NCBI RefSeq assembly: GCF_041260155.1
Contig: NC_091931.1
Location: forward strand, 32,417,541 to 32,481,540
From: Ptychodera flava
Taxonomy: Eukaryota; Hemichordata; Enteropneusta; Ptychoderidae
Direction of reading: 5' to 3'
DNA length: 64,000 nucleotides
Position numbers and translations under genes: made by a program. The notes under the pieces were generated by a model. It was given only the letters and a program-made list of their open reading frames with translations. It was not told the DNA's origin and did no database searches. Shown here one piece after another: positions 32,834 through 45,527 of this stretch (position 1 is its first letter; each line of letters opens with the position of its first letter).

Positions 32834-35540
32834 CAGTCACTAAAATGTAAACAGCCACTAATGCGAGAACCAGGAATTGAGAACTGTCCCTTTAAGCTTA
32901 TCGGGGTGATTAAATCGGTTACTTACCATCTCGCGAATTACTTATGACCTGAAAGTGTCCTTCTTTCAGATTATTAGTACATCGATTGCGAGATGTTGAT
33001 GACCGACTTAATCCCCTGGTAAGGTCAACACGGTAGCTCATTATTAGCTAGGCTTAGGCAGTGTTTATAGATAAACAGAAGTACGTGGTTAATTAATCAC
33101 GTGTTGTGATTAATGTTCAGCAAAAGGAAAGGAGGCAATTGATTGACAATACACATCTTTCTCGGAAATATAGTACATAATTAAAAGGATCGATACCTGA
33201 ACTTCCTACATTTCCTAGTGATTTAATTTTAGTGTGTACAACTCAGTTAATAATTTGCACATTCAACAATATTAAATTGTAAATTTATTTATTTGTTTAT
33301 TTATATATGTAACTTGATAAGAATATATGAAATATAAATGAAATTATTCAATATTAATTATTTTACTGATAGGTGACGCCGGATTCTGCTTACCGTGTAA
33401 AATTCCAAACGTAACCATTAATTGTGCAAAACTCTGAGCAAAAGCACTCGCTACCATGGCAACTGTTAGTAATGTAGCTCCGACGACAGCGACCTTCCGT
33501 GCTCCGAATTTAGATACCAGATATCCTATTAAAGGTGCTGAAAAATTGAGAATATTAAATGAAATATTGTGAATATAGAATGAAAAACTTAGCACATAGA
33601 AAATTTAGTTTCTGTACCATTCGATGATCTCGGCAAATGTCGAGTAAATTTTTTAATTCGCGACCCCGGGTCCCTGCTTGAACAGGGGTGTATTCTATCA
33701 TTTGTCCTGGACGATAATACTTTAAATTCATTGGATTTGTCCACCACATACACGTGTATGTTCATGTAGCTTCAACAGACTTTGAAAGAAGTGTCTTGAG
33801 AATCATAGTTCGTATGTCGTTTCTCTTGATAAAATCACATGGTCTCTCCGAAATGTAGCATTGGCGACGTAACGAATTATCGCAAGATTGAAATTATAGC
33901 AAATGAGACGTAACTTTAGTTTCCTCCTTACATTTAATTACCATAATTGCTTGTATACATCTGTTACAATTGAGATAAATGATGACAAAAATACTTTCTT
34001 ATCTCCTGCTTCTTGTAAAATCCAGACATGCCCAAACCATATGAAAATAAAATGTGTTTGATTGATGTAACCCAACTGTGTCTACCTAAGTTGTCTAGGT
34101 TACTTAACATGAGGAGAGCATGACGAGGAAGTCTGTCATGCAGATGGCATCTCCAGGAGTTTATATGCCATTTTAATACAACGTCGAAGTGAAGGTTAAA
34201 AAAAACGGAGTCGACCACTTTCACCTATACAGCTGATTCGTTTCAAGCATTATTAGACACTGCAAGCAGTCGACGACACTATTTTCTTTGTAATTTCAAT
34301 GATATCACCCCATATTTCTGCACAGTAACATAAAAAGGGCAGAATAATGGAATTGGAATTTTACAATGGCACTTATGTGAAATATGACCTGATTTGTTCC
34401 TAGCAGTCATGAATACATTTGCAGCTTTACTTGCTTGACCTGCTTGAGTTGTCACAGGTTTTGATCAAATATTCCGGCATGATAAAAGTAATCTTAAATA
34501 TTTATAATAGGAAACTACTGCAATCTCAGAGTTACCCTGGAACAATATTTCTTTGCGAGCACGGTGACCGCCTTTCCCCGAAATTTACTATTTTTATTTT
34601 CTGCAAGTCGATCAGCAATTAAAGGTATACTGTCACCTGTTCCAATTTTGCCACAGTTACCATAGAAAAAGACAATTTAACCAATCACAGGTTTTAAGTG
34701 GGTGGCCGCTTTTAAAAACAGCGCCCTCAGATGGGCATTTTGAATACCAAGGAACGCCCCTTTGACCATATATGGGCATATTTAGATTACAGGTGACTGT
34801 ATACCTTTATCACTTTATAAAGAACATTAACTTTCCCATGGAATCTGCGAAAGTGCCAATGTCATCGACATCATTACAAAAGTATAAAAAGTATAAAAAA
34901 GGTCATGCATGTCTTTGTGAGTTGAATATCAAGTTGGCAAGAGTTTGAAACGAGGGGAATGTGTTTGAAATCATGGAGTTTAGATCTATTCTGAAGAGTG
35001 ACCAGAGTAAAGGACCCAAAGTGCAGCCTCGTCTAACACCTATTGGACAGTCAAAGCAATCTTAGGTGACATTTGCTGCCCTGATGCATTCCTTGACTCA
35101 ACATTAGCATAAATTGACTTATTAAGAATGCACATCATTTTACCATCGACATCAAGTGATTTAAGTTTAAACTGGAGTAAAGAATGATTAAGTCTATCGA
35201 AGGCATTGGAAAATCTACAAATAAACTGTAGAATTTGCAACGCCCGGTGCTGAGGGTAATACTTACACAAGGCGGCACTGGACAGGCTGGTTGCTGTGAA
35301 AATCCAGGAGATAGTATCAGCGCCCTCTGGGAAACTTCTCAGGAACTCCACCATGAAGAGACCGGAAGAGAGCATTATCCCCTGAAAGTACATCTGGATG
35401 GCAAAACCACTGGCAACAACCAACCATCCCCTGATGGAACCTTCCTTTTCATTATCCGAGGCCATCATGGGTTGCTTCAGTCCAACTGCGTCGTCTTCTT
35501 TTTGTGTGTACCGTAGACAAATATTGTCATGCAAAGACAC
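29648..35540 (-). CDS. SLC16/monocarboxylate transporter-like gene B (four exons)
   Basis: Exons on the minus strand: 35540-35267, 33537-33394, 32366-31425 and 29811-29648, with GT/AG borders and a continuous frame (507 aa). A paralogue of gene A: same phases and identical lengths for exons 2 (144 bp) and 4 (164 bp). Seen: EGSIRGWLVV in TM1, AQYFHKRYGLANGLSSFGAS in TM5, a long charged cytoplasmic loop in exon 3, TM8 GVTSAIGRAGHGWLID, and a short charged C-terminal tail ending EKTSQD. As in gene A, Ser replaces the TM8 Asp of proton-coupled MCTs, so substrate and coupling are open. Start chosen at MSLHDN (35540); an alternative Met lies 25 residues further in. Introns hold a long ATGT microsatellite and a MITE. 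Confidence 0.82.
32657..32831 (+). repeat. (ATGT)n microsatellite, about 43 copies
   Basis: A nearly perfect tetranucleotide run in an intron of gene B; it creates artefactual Tyr/Val/Cys/Met and Ile/His/Thr/Tyr ORFs on both strands. Confidence 0.97.
33086..33106. repeat. Near-perfect palindrome with CACGTG ends
   Basis: ACGTGGTTAATTAATCACGT is self-complementary except one pair and lies in intron 1 of gene B. Possibly fortuitous. Confidence 0.5.
34619..34810. mobile_element. 184-bp MITE, TIR AGGTATACWGTCACCTGT
   Basis: The element at 34623-34806 has about 18-bp inverted ends (AGGTATACTGTCACCTGT and its complement with one mismatch). It is flanked by TTAA on the left and TTAT on the right, fitting a TTAA-targeting (piggyBac-like) MITE with one mutated flank. 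It lies in intron 1 of gene B. Confidence 0.75.
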
Positions 35541-36002
35541 GAAAAATGGAAGCAGTTTTATTCACCCAAGCGTAATTTTCCTTGATTATAAAGACATGAT
35601 AGTGTAAATTTTTCCATCCTTTATCGTCATGAAATCGTTGAAAAATTGTTCGAAATCATGATTGCCTAAACTGACTTGTTTACTTCAGATTATTTTTTTA
35701 AAAAATGGATGAAAGTCTTGACAATATGACATACAGGAAGATGTCCTAAAAGACTTCGGAGCAAACACACAACAGAATACACCTATTACAAAGTCTGACG
35801 AAGATTCGAAATTTATGTGTTGTTCCAAACTGAATAATCTTCTATAAATTGCATTAAAATATTCAGTTTGAAAGGGAAACGTGAAATTAGAATGTCATGT
35901 GACCAGATGCAGAATTAAAGCGTGGTTATTGTATTTGACAACTGCTGTTGACTATGGGTGAGCGGAATCCACAACATACCGAAACAATAAGTTTAATGTA
36001 GA
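35541..36002. other. 5' flank of gene B
   Basis: No repeat or ORF that I can support; it may hold the promoter of gene B. Confidence 0.3.
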
Positions 36003-36280
36003 ATGCATCTCGGGGTCAGATATTCGGACTCTCACATTTTTACTTTCTTTTCTCATCTACAACTGGTGGGAGCTCATTTTATAGGTCTTTGAGTAAGAAC
36101 AATGGTTACTGTCTTAGCTTTTCGATGGCGGCCATTTTGAATTTCAAATATGGGTAAAACGTTGGGTAATTTGTTTCTGTAGGACCAAACTTTGCACGGT
36201 GACCCCTAAATATTATTCTTAATTTGGTGAGAGAATGGTTGAGATTAAGTCTTTCATTTTCGAGGCGCACGTTACTTTAA
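36003..36280 (+). repeat. Dispersed repeat R1, copy 2
   Basis: Same orientation as copy 1; shares TTCGATGGCGGCCATTTTGA and TTTTCGAGGCGCACGTTACT. Confidence 0.7.
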
Positions 36281-36636
36281 TGGAGCTCGGGAGAATTTTT
36301 AGCTCACGACCCGTCACAAATTTTGTGCTCATCCAGGCTGACCAGCAAATTTTCAAAGGCCGCCGGCTATTGATTAAATCTAAAGTAGAGACCGAATTTT
36401 TATCCAGTCGCCTTCACAATATTATATACATGTCATCAAAGGCCTCCTGATACATGTAAACACGCCAACTTGATAAATATAAAGAAGGGCATTCTTCTTT
36501 TGCTTTGGTCACCTGTGTATATTTGCTTTGAGGCTTGACCGTACTCTGTCTATAGATTTTAATATTTCAAAACGTTGAAATAATCTGGACAGCCTACTTA
36601 ACCTTTGTAATCAGCATTAACGACAACAGTTGTCCT

Positions 36637-37007
36637 TTAAGGTAGTTCGCGCCTGGAAAGTGAAAGACTTAAACTTTTGCTCAAACTTTCCTGAATGAAA
36701 CTTTCAACCATTCTCTTATCGAATCAACAGTAAAAATCAGGGGTCAAAGTACAAAGTTTGGAACCAGCGAAACATATTACCGAACAACATCTTACATTTT
36801 GCCATATTTGAAATTCAAAATGGCCGCCATTCCTGTGTTAACTCTTTGGGGTAAAAATAAAATTTGGGACTTTCGAAAAACTAAGCACGTAAAAATATTT
36901 CTTTCTCCAAGAGCTTTAAAATGAGCCCCCACAAGTGGCAGATCAGAAAAGAATCGTAGAAATTTTAAGAATCCGACTATCTGTCACCGAGGCGCGTTCT
37001 TCCTTAA
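36637..37007 (-). mobile_element. R1 MITE, best-defined copy with TTAA flanks
   Basis: The element at 36641-37003 is flanked by TTAA on both sides. Left end GGTAGTTCGCGCCT, right end complement GGAAGAACGCGCCTCG. It is in opposite orientation to copies 1 and 2. The core contains CAAAATGGCCGCCATTCC. TTAA flanks suggest piggyBac-type mobilisation. Confidence 0.75.
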
Positions 37008-38240
37008 CATGAAGTGACGAAACGTTACGGGGCCTGTTTTAAAGCCGTAAAAAACACGTCGTTTCTTTTAGTAAATTGTACTGACTGTCCCTTTGGAATG
37101 GATGATTACCTTTTGAGTGGTATGGTTACTCAAACTCAACAGAGAGAAAACTTTAACGAATATAATGACACTGCAAATATTTAATAAGCTTATCGATCAT
37201 CGAGGTGATACTGCAGTCTGAGGAGTTGATCAAAGACTGTTTCTTTCTAACGCTTGGCCGGGTTTGTGTCCGATTTGCATGGGAAGTCTGAAAATGTAAG
37301 ACCCCTCTTGATTATAAAACACGTTAAGAACCCCTCTCCTACCATGCCAGCAACAAAGTCTTTCGCCTCTGTCTTCAAAACGTATATCGCCCTACCAATA
37401 CTGTGTTAGGTCTCGGGGAGTATCTTACCCTTGAGTAGGAGTTTGACGAGCGGGAGCTGAGATATCAAGCCAGCTCTAACCCTCTCCGGATAAGTCAACC
37501 GAGAATTTTCTGGAAGTGTGTAACTTTGTCGGTCAAATGCTAGCCTTGCAAGTACTTTGATATACAGTATTCGTGTTGCATTCCAAAGTGACAGAAATTC
37601 CACCGCACACTTTTAGGGAAAAAATCCATTTACTTATCTGATATCTTCGTTTACATTTGTTAAGTTTGACATGTTCGTACTGTCAACAATCCACATGAAT
37701 AATCAAAGCTTATCAGCTTTCATCATTCATCTATTTTTCACTAGTCATCACGGTCAAAATATCATTAAAATACATAAAAAACATTATCAGTAATATTCGA
37801 GGGTACATCTGCTGTTGTCGAAAGTACGTACATCTGTAAAACGTCACTATTCAGATAAGTTTTATTTATCAAATTTTTGATTCGGTGCCTCGACAAAAAT
37901 AACATGAAGCAAATCCAAGCGGGTATGAGCTACATCAAACGAGCTAAAAAGTAACAGATGTTCTCGTGATGGAAATATATATTCCATCAACATAACAGAC
38001 TGTTATAGAAATCGACAATATGGCTAGAAGATCGCCACCTACGGCCTGTGACTGACATTTAAGTACTTTTAACGCGTATTTCACAGAATGAAAATTAAGG
38101 TCAAGGGCTCAAGGGTCAAGGCCTTCTTTATTGAGTTCTTTCAGGCAACTGTGCCTTTCACGTTTAGGCCTACGATGTGTCATCTATCGACAGTTCTCCT
38201 GAGTGACAGCGTGAAAGGCCGCAATCTTACAAGCTACCCG
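37008..38240. other. Intergenic, nothing recognised
   Basis: AT-rich sequence without coding, TIR or tandem structure that I can support. Confidence 0.3.
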
Positions 38241-38244
38241 TGAA

Positions 38245-38369
38245 CATAGGGACCCTACCTAGCCCTGCGTACGATGCTGTGTATTCCCGGCGTTATATAC
38301 GGCCTCCCACCACAGGCCATATTGCGCCGAGAACACATATCATTGTACGCAGGACTAGAGCCCTATACC
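38245..38369. repeat. Long imperfect inverted repeat (hairpin)
   Basis: Arms from CTAGCCCTGCGTACGATG (38259) and, inverted, CTAGTCCTGCGTACAATG (ending 38358) run about 45 bp at roughly 80% complementarity around a short loop (about 38308). ATAGGG/CCCTAT extends the stem outside. Could be a fold-back MITE or a structured RNA locus. Confidence 0.7.
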
Positions 38370-39168
38370 GTCCTCAGACAAACTCTTTTCAAAGATTGTA
38401 ACCGTATATCGTGTACAACTTTAACGACATACTGCTACCACGATATCATAATACCCGCCATATAGTCTCTCAGTATCCAACATTTCTCAGAAATGTTGAT
38501 TAGCGTTCAATTTTTGTGAGGTTGCTACTAGCCGATCAGACAAGGCATCATGCATGTCATGCGTAAGTCTCAAATCGTATGGTAGTGAACTTGAAGTGAT
38601 ATTGGTGTTGACTTGTGTATTTAAACAAATTCTGTCCATCTGTTAAATTTGAAAAAATACAGAGTGCCGACAGATAGGCATTTGCTAATCAGTGTTCGAG
38701 ATATAGTATTGTGCTAAATTCCCAATTTTACTGTTGTCAATAAATGGACTCTATACCACGCCGGAACCTGCGTGACAAGCAAATATTAATAACAACATGG
38801 CCGTCTGGGTGCGACGTCGCATTATAAATAAAACAGATTGAATAGCGCGAAGGTCACGTCAGAGAACCTTGCCTACCTTGAGCTACTGCAGTGTTAATGT
38901 CTTCAGAACCACTACTCCAATTGGTTGTGGGGGAATATCGCCTCTGTTCAGGAATGCGGGCTACGAAATATGGTTGAAGGAATGCGTCGATCTCTAACCA
39001 ACGTGGATTGTACGATTCAACTAATCTCGCCGACAGTCATAAAATACGAAGCGGACCGGAAAAGTGGGCTGAGTGTTCCTTTGAAATCAGTTACCTTGGA
39101 GCACTTCTTGGGTGTCAGTGACCTAAGATGACCTCAACTCCAGCAGCGACCGCAGGGCGCCTCCACCA
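38370..39168. other. Intergenic, nothing recognised
   Basis: Short ORFs only; no exon signals that I trust. Confidence 0.3.
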
Positions 39169-39777
39169 TTAAAGGGGAAGTTCACCAAGGATGATTTTTA
39201 CATATGTGGTAGCTCTGTGGTCAATAACCCCAGAAAAGCTATTTTCACCATTTATAACTCGCCCGATTTTCTACGAAAATGATAAAAATAGTACAGGAAA
39301 ATGCCCATGTAATTTGAATCATGGGAAAAAAGCCCCAAGCTTGGAGCTTGCATCATGTGATATGGAAGGGACCATCTTCGGATGGTATGGCCCCCACATT
39401 GTCCACTCACAGTAATACAGTAGTAAACAGCAACACAAAATCTGACAGTGGGCAGTTTATTATAAGTGATTCACCGTTTATGCAAGGATACTCAGTATAA
39501 ACAAAAGTTATGTAAATACGCACAGCCTGGTTTAAGCATGGGTGAGTGGACAATGCCATACCCATGGGAAAATGGTGCCTTCCATATCACATTATGCAAG
39601 CTCCAAGCTTGGCGCTTTTTTCCATGATTCAAATTACATGGGCAACTTCCTGTACTATTTCTATCGGTTTTTGTAAAAATCGTGCAAGTTATAAATGGCG
39701 AAAATAGCTTCTCCGGGGTAAGTGACCACAAAGCTAGCACATATGTAAAAATCATCCTTGGTGAACTTCCCCTTTAA
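39169..39777. mobile_element. 601-bp fold-back MITE with TTAA target duplication
   Basis: The element at 39173-39773 lies between TTAA (39169-39172) and TTAA (39774-39777). Its arms (39173-39415 and about 39530-39773) are long inverted copies starting AGGGGAAGTTCACCAAGGAT. The unpaired middle is about 115 bp. Both arms give similar spurious ORFs. TTAA duplication is typical of piggyBac-type transposition. A fragment of the same family lies at 61082. Confidence 0.88.
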
Positions 39778-42700
39778 AGTCAACGTCGCATTCTCCATGT
39801 TGACGCACAGCTACCGACGTTCACCATTGTAGAGGCTCTCAATCAAATGACATTTGCATAAGAAGGCCTATCGCCATTCACAACTGGATGTTTACCACGG
39901 AACTGTGCGTCACGTTGTAGAAATGGGGACCTTTATTGTATGGTTTCTCACTAAAAATGGGTCGCTTACATCCGGTACAAAGCGGTGAGGGTTAACCATA
40001 CTCTGGTCGTTTTACAGTAAATGCTTCGCGCTACACTGGCTATGTTTACGAACTGCATCGCTTTAGCTTTTAACTCTTTTGTGAAATTAATACACCAGCT
40101 TTTGACTGCGCTTGGAAGCACCTCAGAAATCCTTGAATAATTAGAAAGGGTTTTAAGGATGGGTCAAGACATGGCTTCAGGGATACATTAAAAGTTTATG
40201 ACCATTAATTAAGACCCATAAGGATGAATTCACAAATACTGGAGGGGAGAGGCTGGAGGAATTCAGGGGGATTTGAAAGTTTTTGGGTAATAGTGGGGAA
40301 TGGTAAAGGTTAACAGTGGGTACAGGGTATGATCTGAAGATATTTTGGTTCCCTATTTGTTTACATTTTCAGATTCCACAGTTTCTCAAGTGATTCAATA
40401 GCAAATTTAAACAAGAACGAATGAATGAATGAATGAATGAATAACACTTAAGTCATCATATGGCTCTAAAATTAATAGTAATTAAACAAATTGTAGAATC
40501 ATTTCATTACTTTTATTTTGAAAAAAATATATAAGTATCAATGTCATTGATTTTAATGTAGAGGGGACAGAAGCTGCAACAGACTGTTGAGAACTTTTGC
40601 CCAATATTTCTGTTTTATTCCAAATAGTTTCTTGCTAACTACAGGCTTCAGAATGCTGAGACACACAATGCTATATATGTATATGTTACGAATCGGAGTC
40701 CAGACTGAAATTCATTTGTCAACAACAAGGCAGCACGGTAAACATCAAGCTGTGTTCGTAAGCTGGATACCGGACAGTAAAGAAGAAAAAGTTCAACCTA
40801 GTCAACAAAAATGCTGCCACATTGACAAAGCTGATACAGCTATTGCCCCTGCATATAAATGTATCGCTGGGAAGATAATGAATAATTATATCAATAACAA
40901 TGACAGAACAGCCAATTTTACACTATCTCACTAGAATAGTGTACGCCGTGTATCTCTCAGTGATGCGTCCACAATTCCACAACAACCTCATCATCATAAC
41001 AGCCATCTGCTTCTTCTATATGATAATTGTATCTTAATAAACATTAATAATAATAATTAGTGATTTAAAATACAAACTTTTTGGCAGCAACATTCTATCA
41101 GATGAGGATCAGTGTGCCCCAATAAATACCACAAGAAACCCACCGGTGTGTGTAAGCCCTAACCCGTCGCTTTAAGTCTTTCAGCAATGCATAAATACAG
41201 GTACCAGCAAAAATTTCGACAGCTGTCATATGTTGAAAGTTCTTTATCTAGTCATGTACTACAGTTGCTATAAAAGTTGAGAGCGGACCGTCCCAGGCCC
41301 TGCCAAAAAACAGCTATACAGAGCACTGGGATATATACAGCATGGATGTCATCGCCACAGTGTGCGCAACTCTGTTTCATATTAACCATGTGCTCTCTTT
41401 GTTGTACAGACCTGTATCACAGGGTTGTGTCAGGGCCTTCACAGGGTCCATGACAGAGGTGAAGTATTTTGTTCTTTCGCAGTTTACTGCCTCATAAAAC
41501 ATTGAATCGTGCCTTGTGTTTGAAAAATACTGATCTTGGAAGGAGCGGCGGAACTGTAGGCAGGAAGCATCATTAAACATTTGAAATAATTTGAAAAGAT
41601 GGAAGCCGTAACATTTTCAATATTGTCAATTACGGTGTCTTATTACTGGGTCCTAAAGCAAACACCAAAATATGCTATTGCAGCTTGTCAACAAGGCCTT
41701 CACAGAAAGCGATCCTATAATAGTTGACAGCAGAGCGTAAAGACATATCTTCCATACTTATGTTCTGCACATAAATCAGAGTTTCTTGTTCTCCTCCCTA
41801 TATTGAAACACCAAATACTCACTTCCAATATCAACACAAGCAGTATATTGTAAGTTATTTTAACAACTTGAAATGCAATCCAGATTGGTGCTGTGTGTAT
41901 AAAATGCCAACTGGTGGCAAGCGAAATACTAGTACATTTACATGTAGGAAGTAAACAAGAAACTGCTGACTCACACAAAACAATAAAAAAACCATCAAAA
42001 GTTAAAGCTACTGTCCCTTTCATGTGCCACTGATAAAATATACTTGCTGTGTTCGACAAGGTGAAGACATGGGCATTTCAGCATGGTTCTGTGAGTAGAA
42101 TGTTCTTAAAAACAGTCACTCTTACACGGAACAAACTGCTATCTCTTGTTATCATCCTCTAGGCCATTTAAAGAAAAGTCTTCATTTGTCGTCATTGGAT
42201 TTTTGAAAAACCTAGCAGCCAGCCAGGGAAAAAAACAAACACAGACAAAAAACACAAGTGTATTAATATAAGCTCAATTTTTTTGGGTTTCCTTTAGAAA
42301 TATAATATTTTATTTGTAATAATGTTTACATTGTATTGTTTTTTTTAATATTCTCTGAAAGCCTACCAGCACGCCGGACAGCAAACAAAGAATTTCATTT
42401 AAAGCGCCTTACCAAAACAACACAGAAAACTAAACCATGATTGACACAAAACAATACAATAAAAAGATATAAAAAATTTAGTGTAACATTGTTGGCTTAA
42501 TGAATGTTTGGCCATTAAATAGTGTGGAGTATAGAGGTGCAGGATATGAAATGTTTGAGGGTATTGGAGCAGATCTGAAAAGAATTAAAATTTCAATCAA
42601 GATTCCTGCAGCCCCTCCCCAACACACACTCACACAGTATTCGCAAATGCATCTTCAGAGTTAAATTTGTATTTCATCACACCACACTGGGAAATTTGCA

Positions 42701-43079
42701 TATTTAAGCAGGATAACACCGTAAAATAAACATCTAACCTAAATGCAGTCATCTTGAATCTTTTATTCAAATCATCGACATAAAAGTGAATTCTTTTTTA
42801 AATGAAAACCCAACTACTTTTTTCTTACATGTGCGTTACACTTTGAATTTCACATTCTTTATCGCTGCTTAGTAATTTTAGTTTAACAAAAAAAGAATAC
42901 TGCCTTGGAGCAGTAGGGAGAGTGGAAAACTAGTTGACTAGAGGAGAAACTTGAACAGCTCTCAGGTTTTATTCCATTGCTGATACTGTGCAATAATGTT
43001 AGCATAGCATACCTACATTCTTCGCCGGGATATAACAACATGGAGTATTGCAAGGGTTCAACTTAACGATCTGCCAACG
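39778..43079. other. Intergenic; short (AATG)n at 40419-40442
   Basis: No gene recognised. ORFs up to 115 codons occur, but none shows domain, signal or splice support. Confidence 0.35.
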
Positions 43080-43332
43080 TCTACCTGTAAGAGACTGTCC
43101 AGTTTCTTCGGCCTAGGGGGGCGGTGGGTTTTTTTGGTGACATCAAAAAGTGGCTGACCCCCCTATTCCAACTTCGAAAACAGGGTGAGCCCCGGGCCCC
43201 AATCCAACTTTGACAAGACTCTGGGTGACCCCCTGCGCGCGACAAAGGTAAAACAAAAGGTGGAATATAAATTGAATGATTCAGTGTGTGAGTAGGTATA
43301 TATATATTATATATATATATTATATATATATA

Positions 43333-43370
<38 letters not shown>

Positions 43371-44180
43371 CATTCAGTCACACATTCCGTGTTTTCATGA
43401 AATTGTCATGTCAGTTGTAACATAGGAGCTTAAAAGTGTCAATTCTAAAGTTTCAATACAGTATTTTGAGTGAGCTGTATTCCTCACTTTTTTTGCATAA
43501 ACAGATGTCCAGAATTGTTGTAAGAAAAATGTGATTGTGAAATATTAGTGCATGTTGCTTTCTAATACTGGATTCTCATAGAGAAACAGAAAAGTATCAG
43601 GAACTTGTCATGTTTTTCATATGAACTGCAGATTTCATAATGATTAGTACATTTTGCAAAACAAACTTTTCAATTTACAGGCATCAAAAAATCTCTGATA
43701 AATTAATTTACTGCGCCCGAAGGGCGCGCCGAAAAATATTAAACGTCCAGATATCTCTGATATGTATGATATATCTGATATATGAAAGTCATGCAGCTGA
43801 AGGGCATGCTGAAAATATTGTTTGACATTTTAAAGAAATGCGCCCGAAGGGCACGTTGAAAAATTCTAAACATAAACATACCTCAGATATATATATATGC
43901 CTGATATGTTAAAGTTTTGCACTAGGACGGGGCTCTGAAAAATATGTCTTATTATTATTAAAGTTACGCGCCCGAAGGGCGCGCCGAAAAATGCAACTGA
44001 ATGATGAAATTTGTGGCTGGCACAATGCATTTTACGCAAGTATGAGCCGTGTCGAAATTCAAAAACACAGTGACCCCCCCTCTATTTGGCATTTCAAAAA
44101 CATGGTGACCCCCTATCACCAAAGTCAAAAACAGGGTGACCCCCCCATGAATCCACCCCCGCCAAGGCCGAAGAAACTGA
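43080..44180. repeat. Composite repeat: TGACCCCC modules flanking GCGCCCGAAGGGCGC hairpins
   Basis: Both flanks (43130-43240 and 44060-44170) repeat AAAACAGGGTGACCCCC-like phrases. The middle holds at least three GCGCCCGAAGGGCGC-type hairpins (43711, 43837, 43968), each followed by a GAAAAAT phrase, plus an (AT)n tract (43297-43367). Confidence 0.6.
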
Positions 44181-45448
44181 GTCCCTAAGTTAAAAAAAAA
44201 TACAATAAATGTATATATGTATGACGTAAGTTTGTGAGCGTGGGACCCAGAGACTTGGCACGTTCATGCTTGACAAACTGATTGATTCTAAATCTCGTTA
44301 CCTGTCTCCAATACGTCTGAAAACGTACTCTTAGTCGCTGACAGCTGACAAAGTGCCTAATTCAGACTGGAAATACCGATAATGTAATCCAGTTCTCTCC
44401 GGTCTTATGTTTTCGACGAGTATAGAAGAGGGCAAAGGTACGTCGCTCGGAGCGGGTGACCGTTCAGGCGTACACATACACAATGGTCATGAGAAACACA
44501 GGCTCCATATTAGGGGTGACGTCAAATGTTCAATGTAGGATAAAAAACTAATTCCCTTAGTTCCCCCCAACCCCCCCCCACCCCCTAGAAACTTAATTGA
44601 CTTATACTGAACCTGTTGCCGGGCTCTTTCTATGTAAAGCGAAGCTAAGGATCAGTCAATTTAGGGGTGAAATAAAATAATGCATCGTTAAGGCCCCACT
44701 AGCTGTAACTCTTGAAATTTGTTGACCTCAAATTATCTACCTATTCTCTCCTCTCTGAATTCTAGCCTGTGAAGAGATATGAGCTTTTACTGCATTAGGA
44801 AACCATTCTGTCAGAAACATTTAACACGTAAATTCAAATTTTAACAGTCATTTGATTTCCCGCCATTTTCAAAAATTGGTAATATAAAAAGGAATCAGAA
44901 CATACAATGCCATAGTTGAAATCATTCACCCTTGTGCATTACAGTTTGGACTATGCAGTGCAGTTTATATGAAGATTTCAGTGCAGATATGCAGAGTATC
45001 AAGGGTTTTAGCTTTTCTGCCTGGGGTTGTGATTTAATGTTTGGGCAAACATTTAATCGCAGTGTAATCTTAACTTGTTCAAACTTGCACATATAGCCCC
45101 GGCAGGTAGTTAATAATAAGTGTATACATACACGTAAATGACTACATTGTCACCAACTAATTTTAGTTTGAAAATAAAATCATAAAAATAATGCTAAACG
45201 ATACAGCTAGTGGGGCTTAACATTGGAAACACACTTTATGTTAATACAACATATTAACAACAAACTTGAAGTTTATCAATGAATGAACAAGAACAACAAC
45301 AATAAAGTCCAGGTTTCTCCTTCAGAGGCATAAAAAAACTATCTCAACTGTCCTGGTGGTTGTATCAACTCAGTTCACACTGCTCCATTCAGGCGGACTA
45401 CACGTGCACCAGAAATGTAGCAAAATATAATTATAAATTCTGAGTTCA
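44181..45448. other. Intergenic, nothing recognised
   Basis: No coding or repeat boundary that I can support. Confidence 0.3.
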
Positions 45449-45527
45449 ACCATAGACAGTAGAGAAACTACCGTCTATGGTACAACCACAGACAAATAGT
45501 ATAGACTGTCTCTGTTTGTCTGTGGGT
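45449..45527. repeat. Twin adjacent hairpins with CCAYAGAC stems
   Basis: Hairpin 1 (45449-45481): ACCATAGAC pairs with GTCTATGGT, with an inner GTAG/CTAC extension. Hairpin 2 (45486-45525): CCACAGACAAA pairs with TTTGTCTGTGG, 11 perfect pairs. The two stems are related in sequence. Confidence 0.8.

Noticed and set aside
32463..32947. Long Tyr/Val/Cys/Met and Ile/His/Thr/Tyr frames
   Set aside because: Pure translation of the (ATGT)n microsatellite; the same applies at 55358-55965 and 60334-60670.
38274..38465. 63-codon ORF
   Set aside because: It lies across the arms of a long inverted repeat, so the open frame is more likely structural coincidence.
40587..40934. 115-codon ORF
   Set aside because: No recognisable domain, no neighbouring exons, and composition like the surrounding AT-rich DNA.
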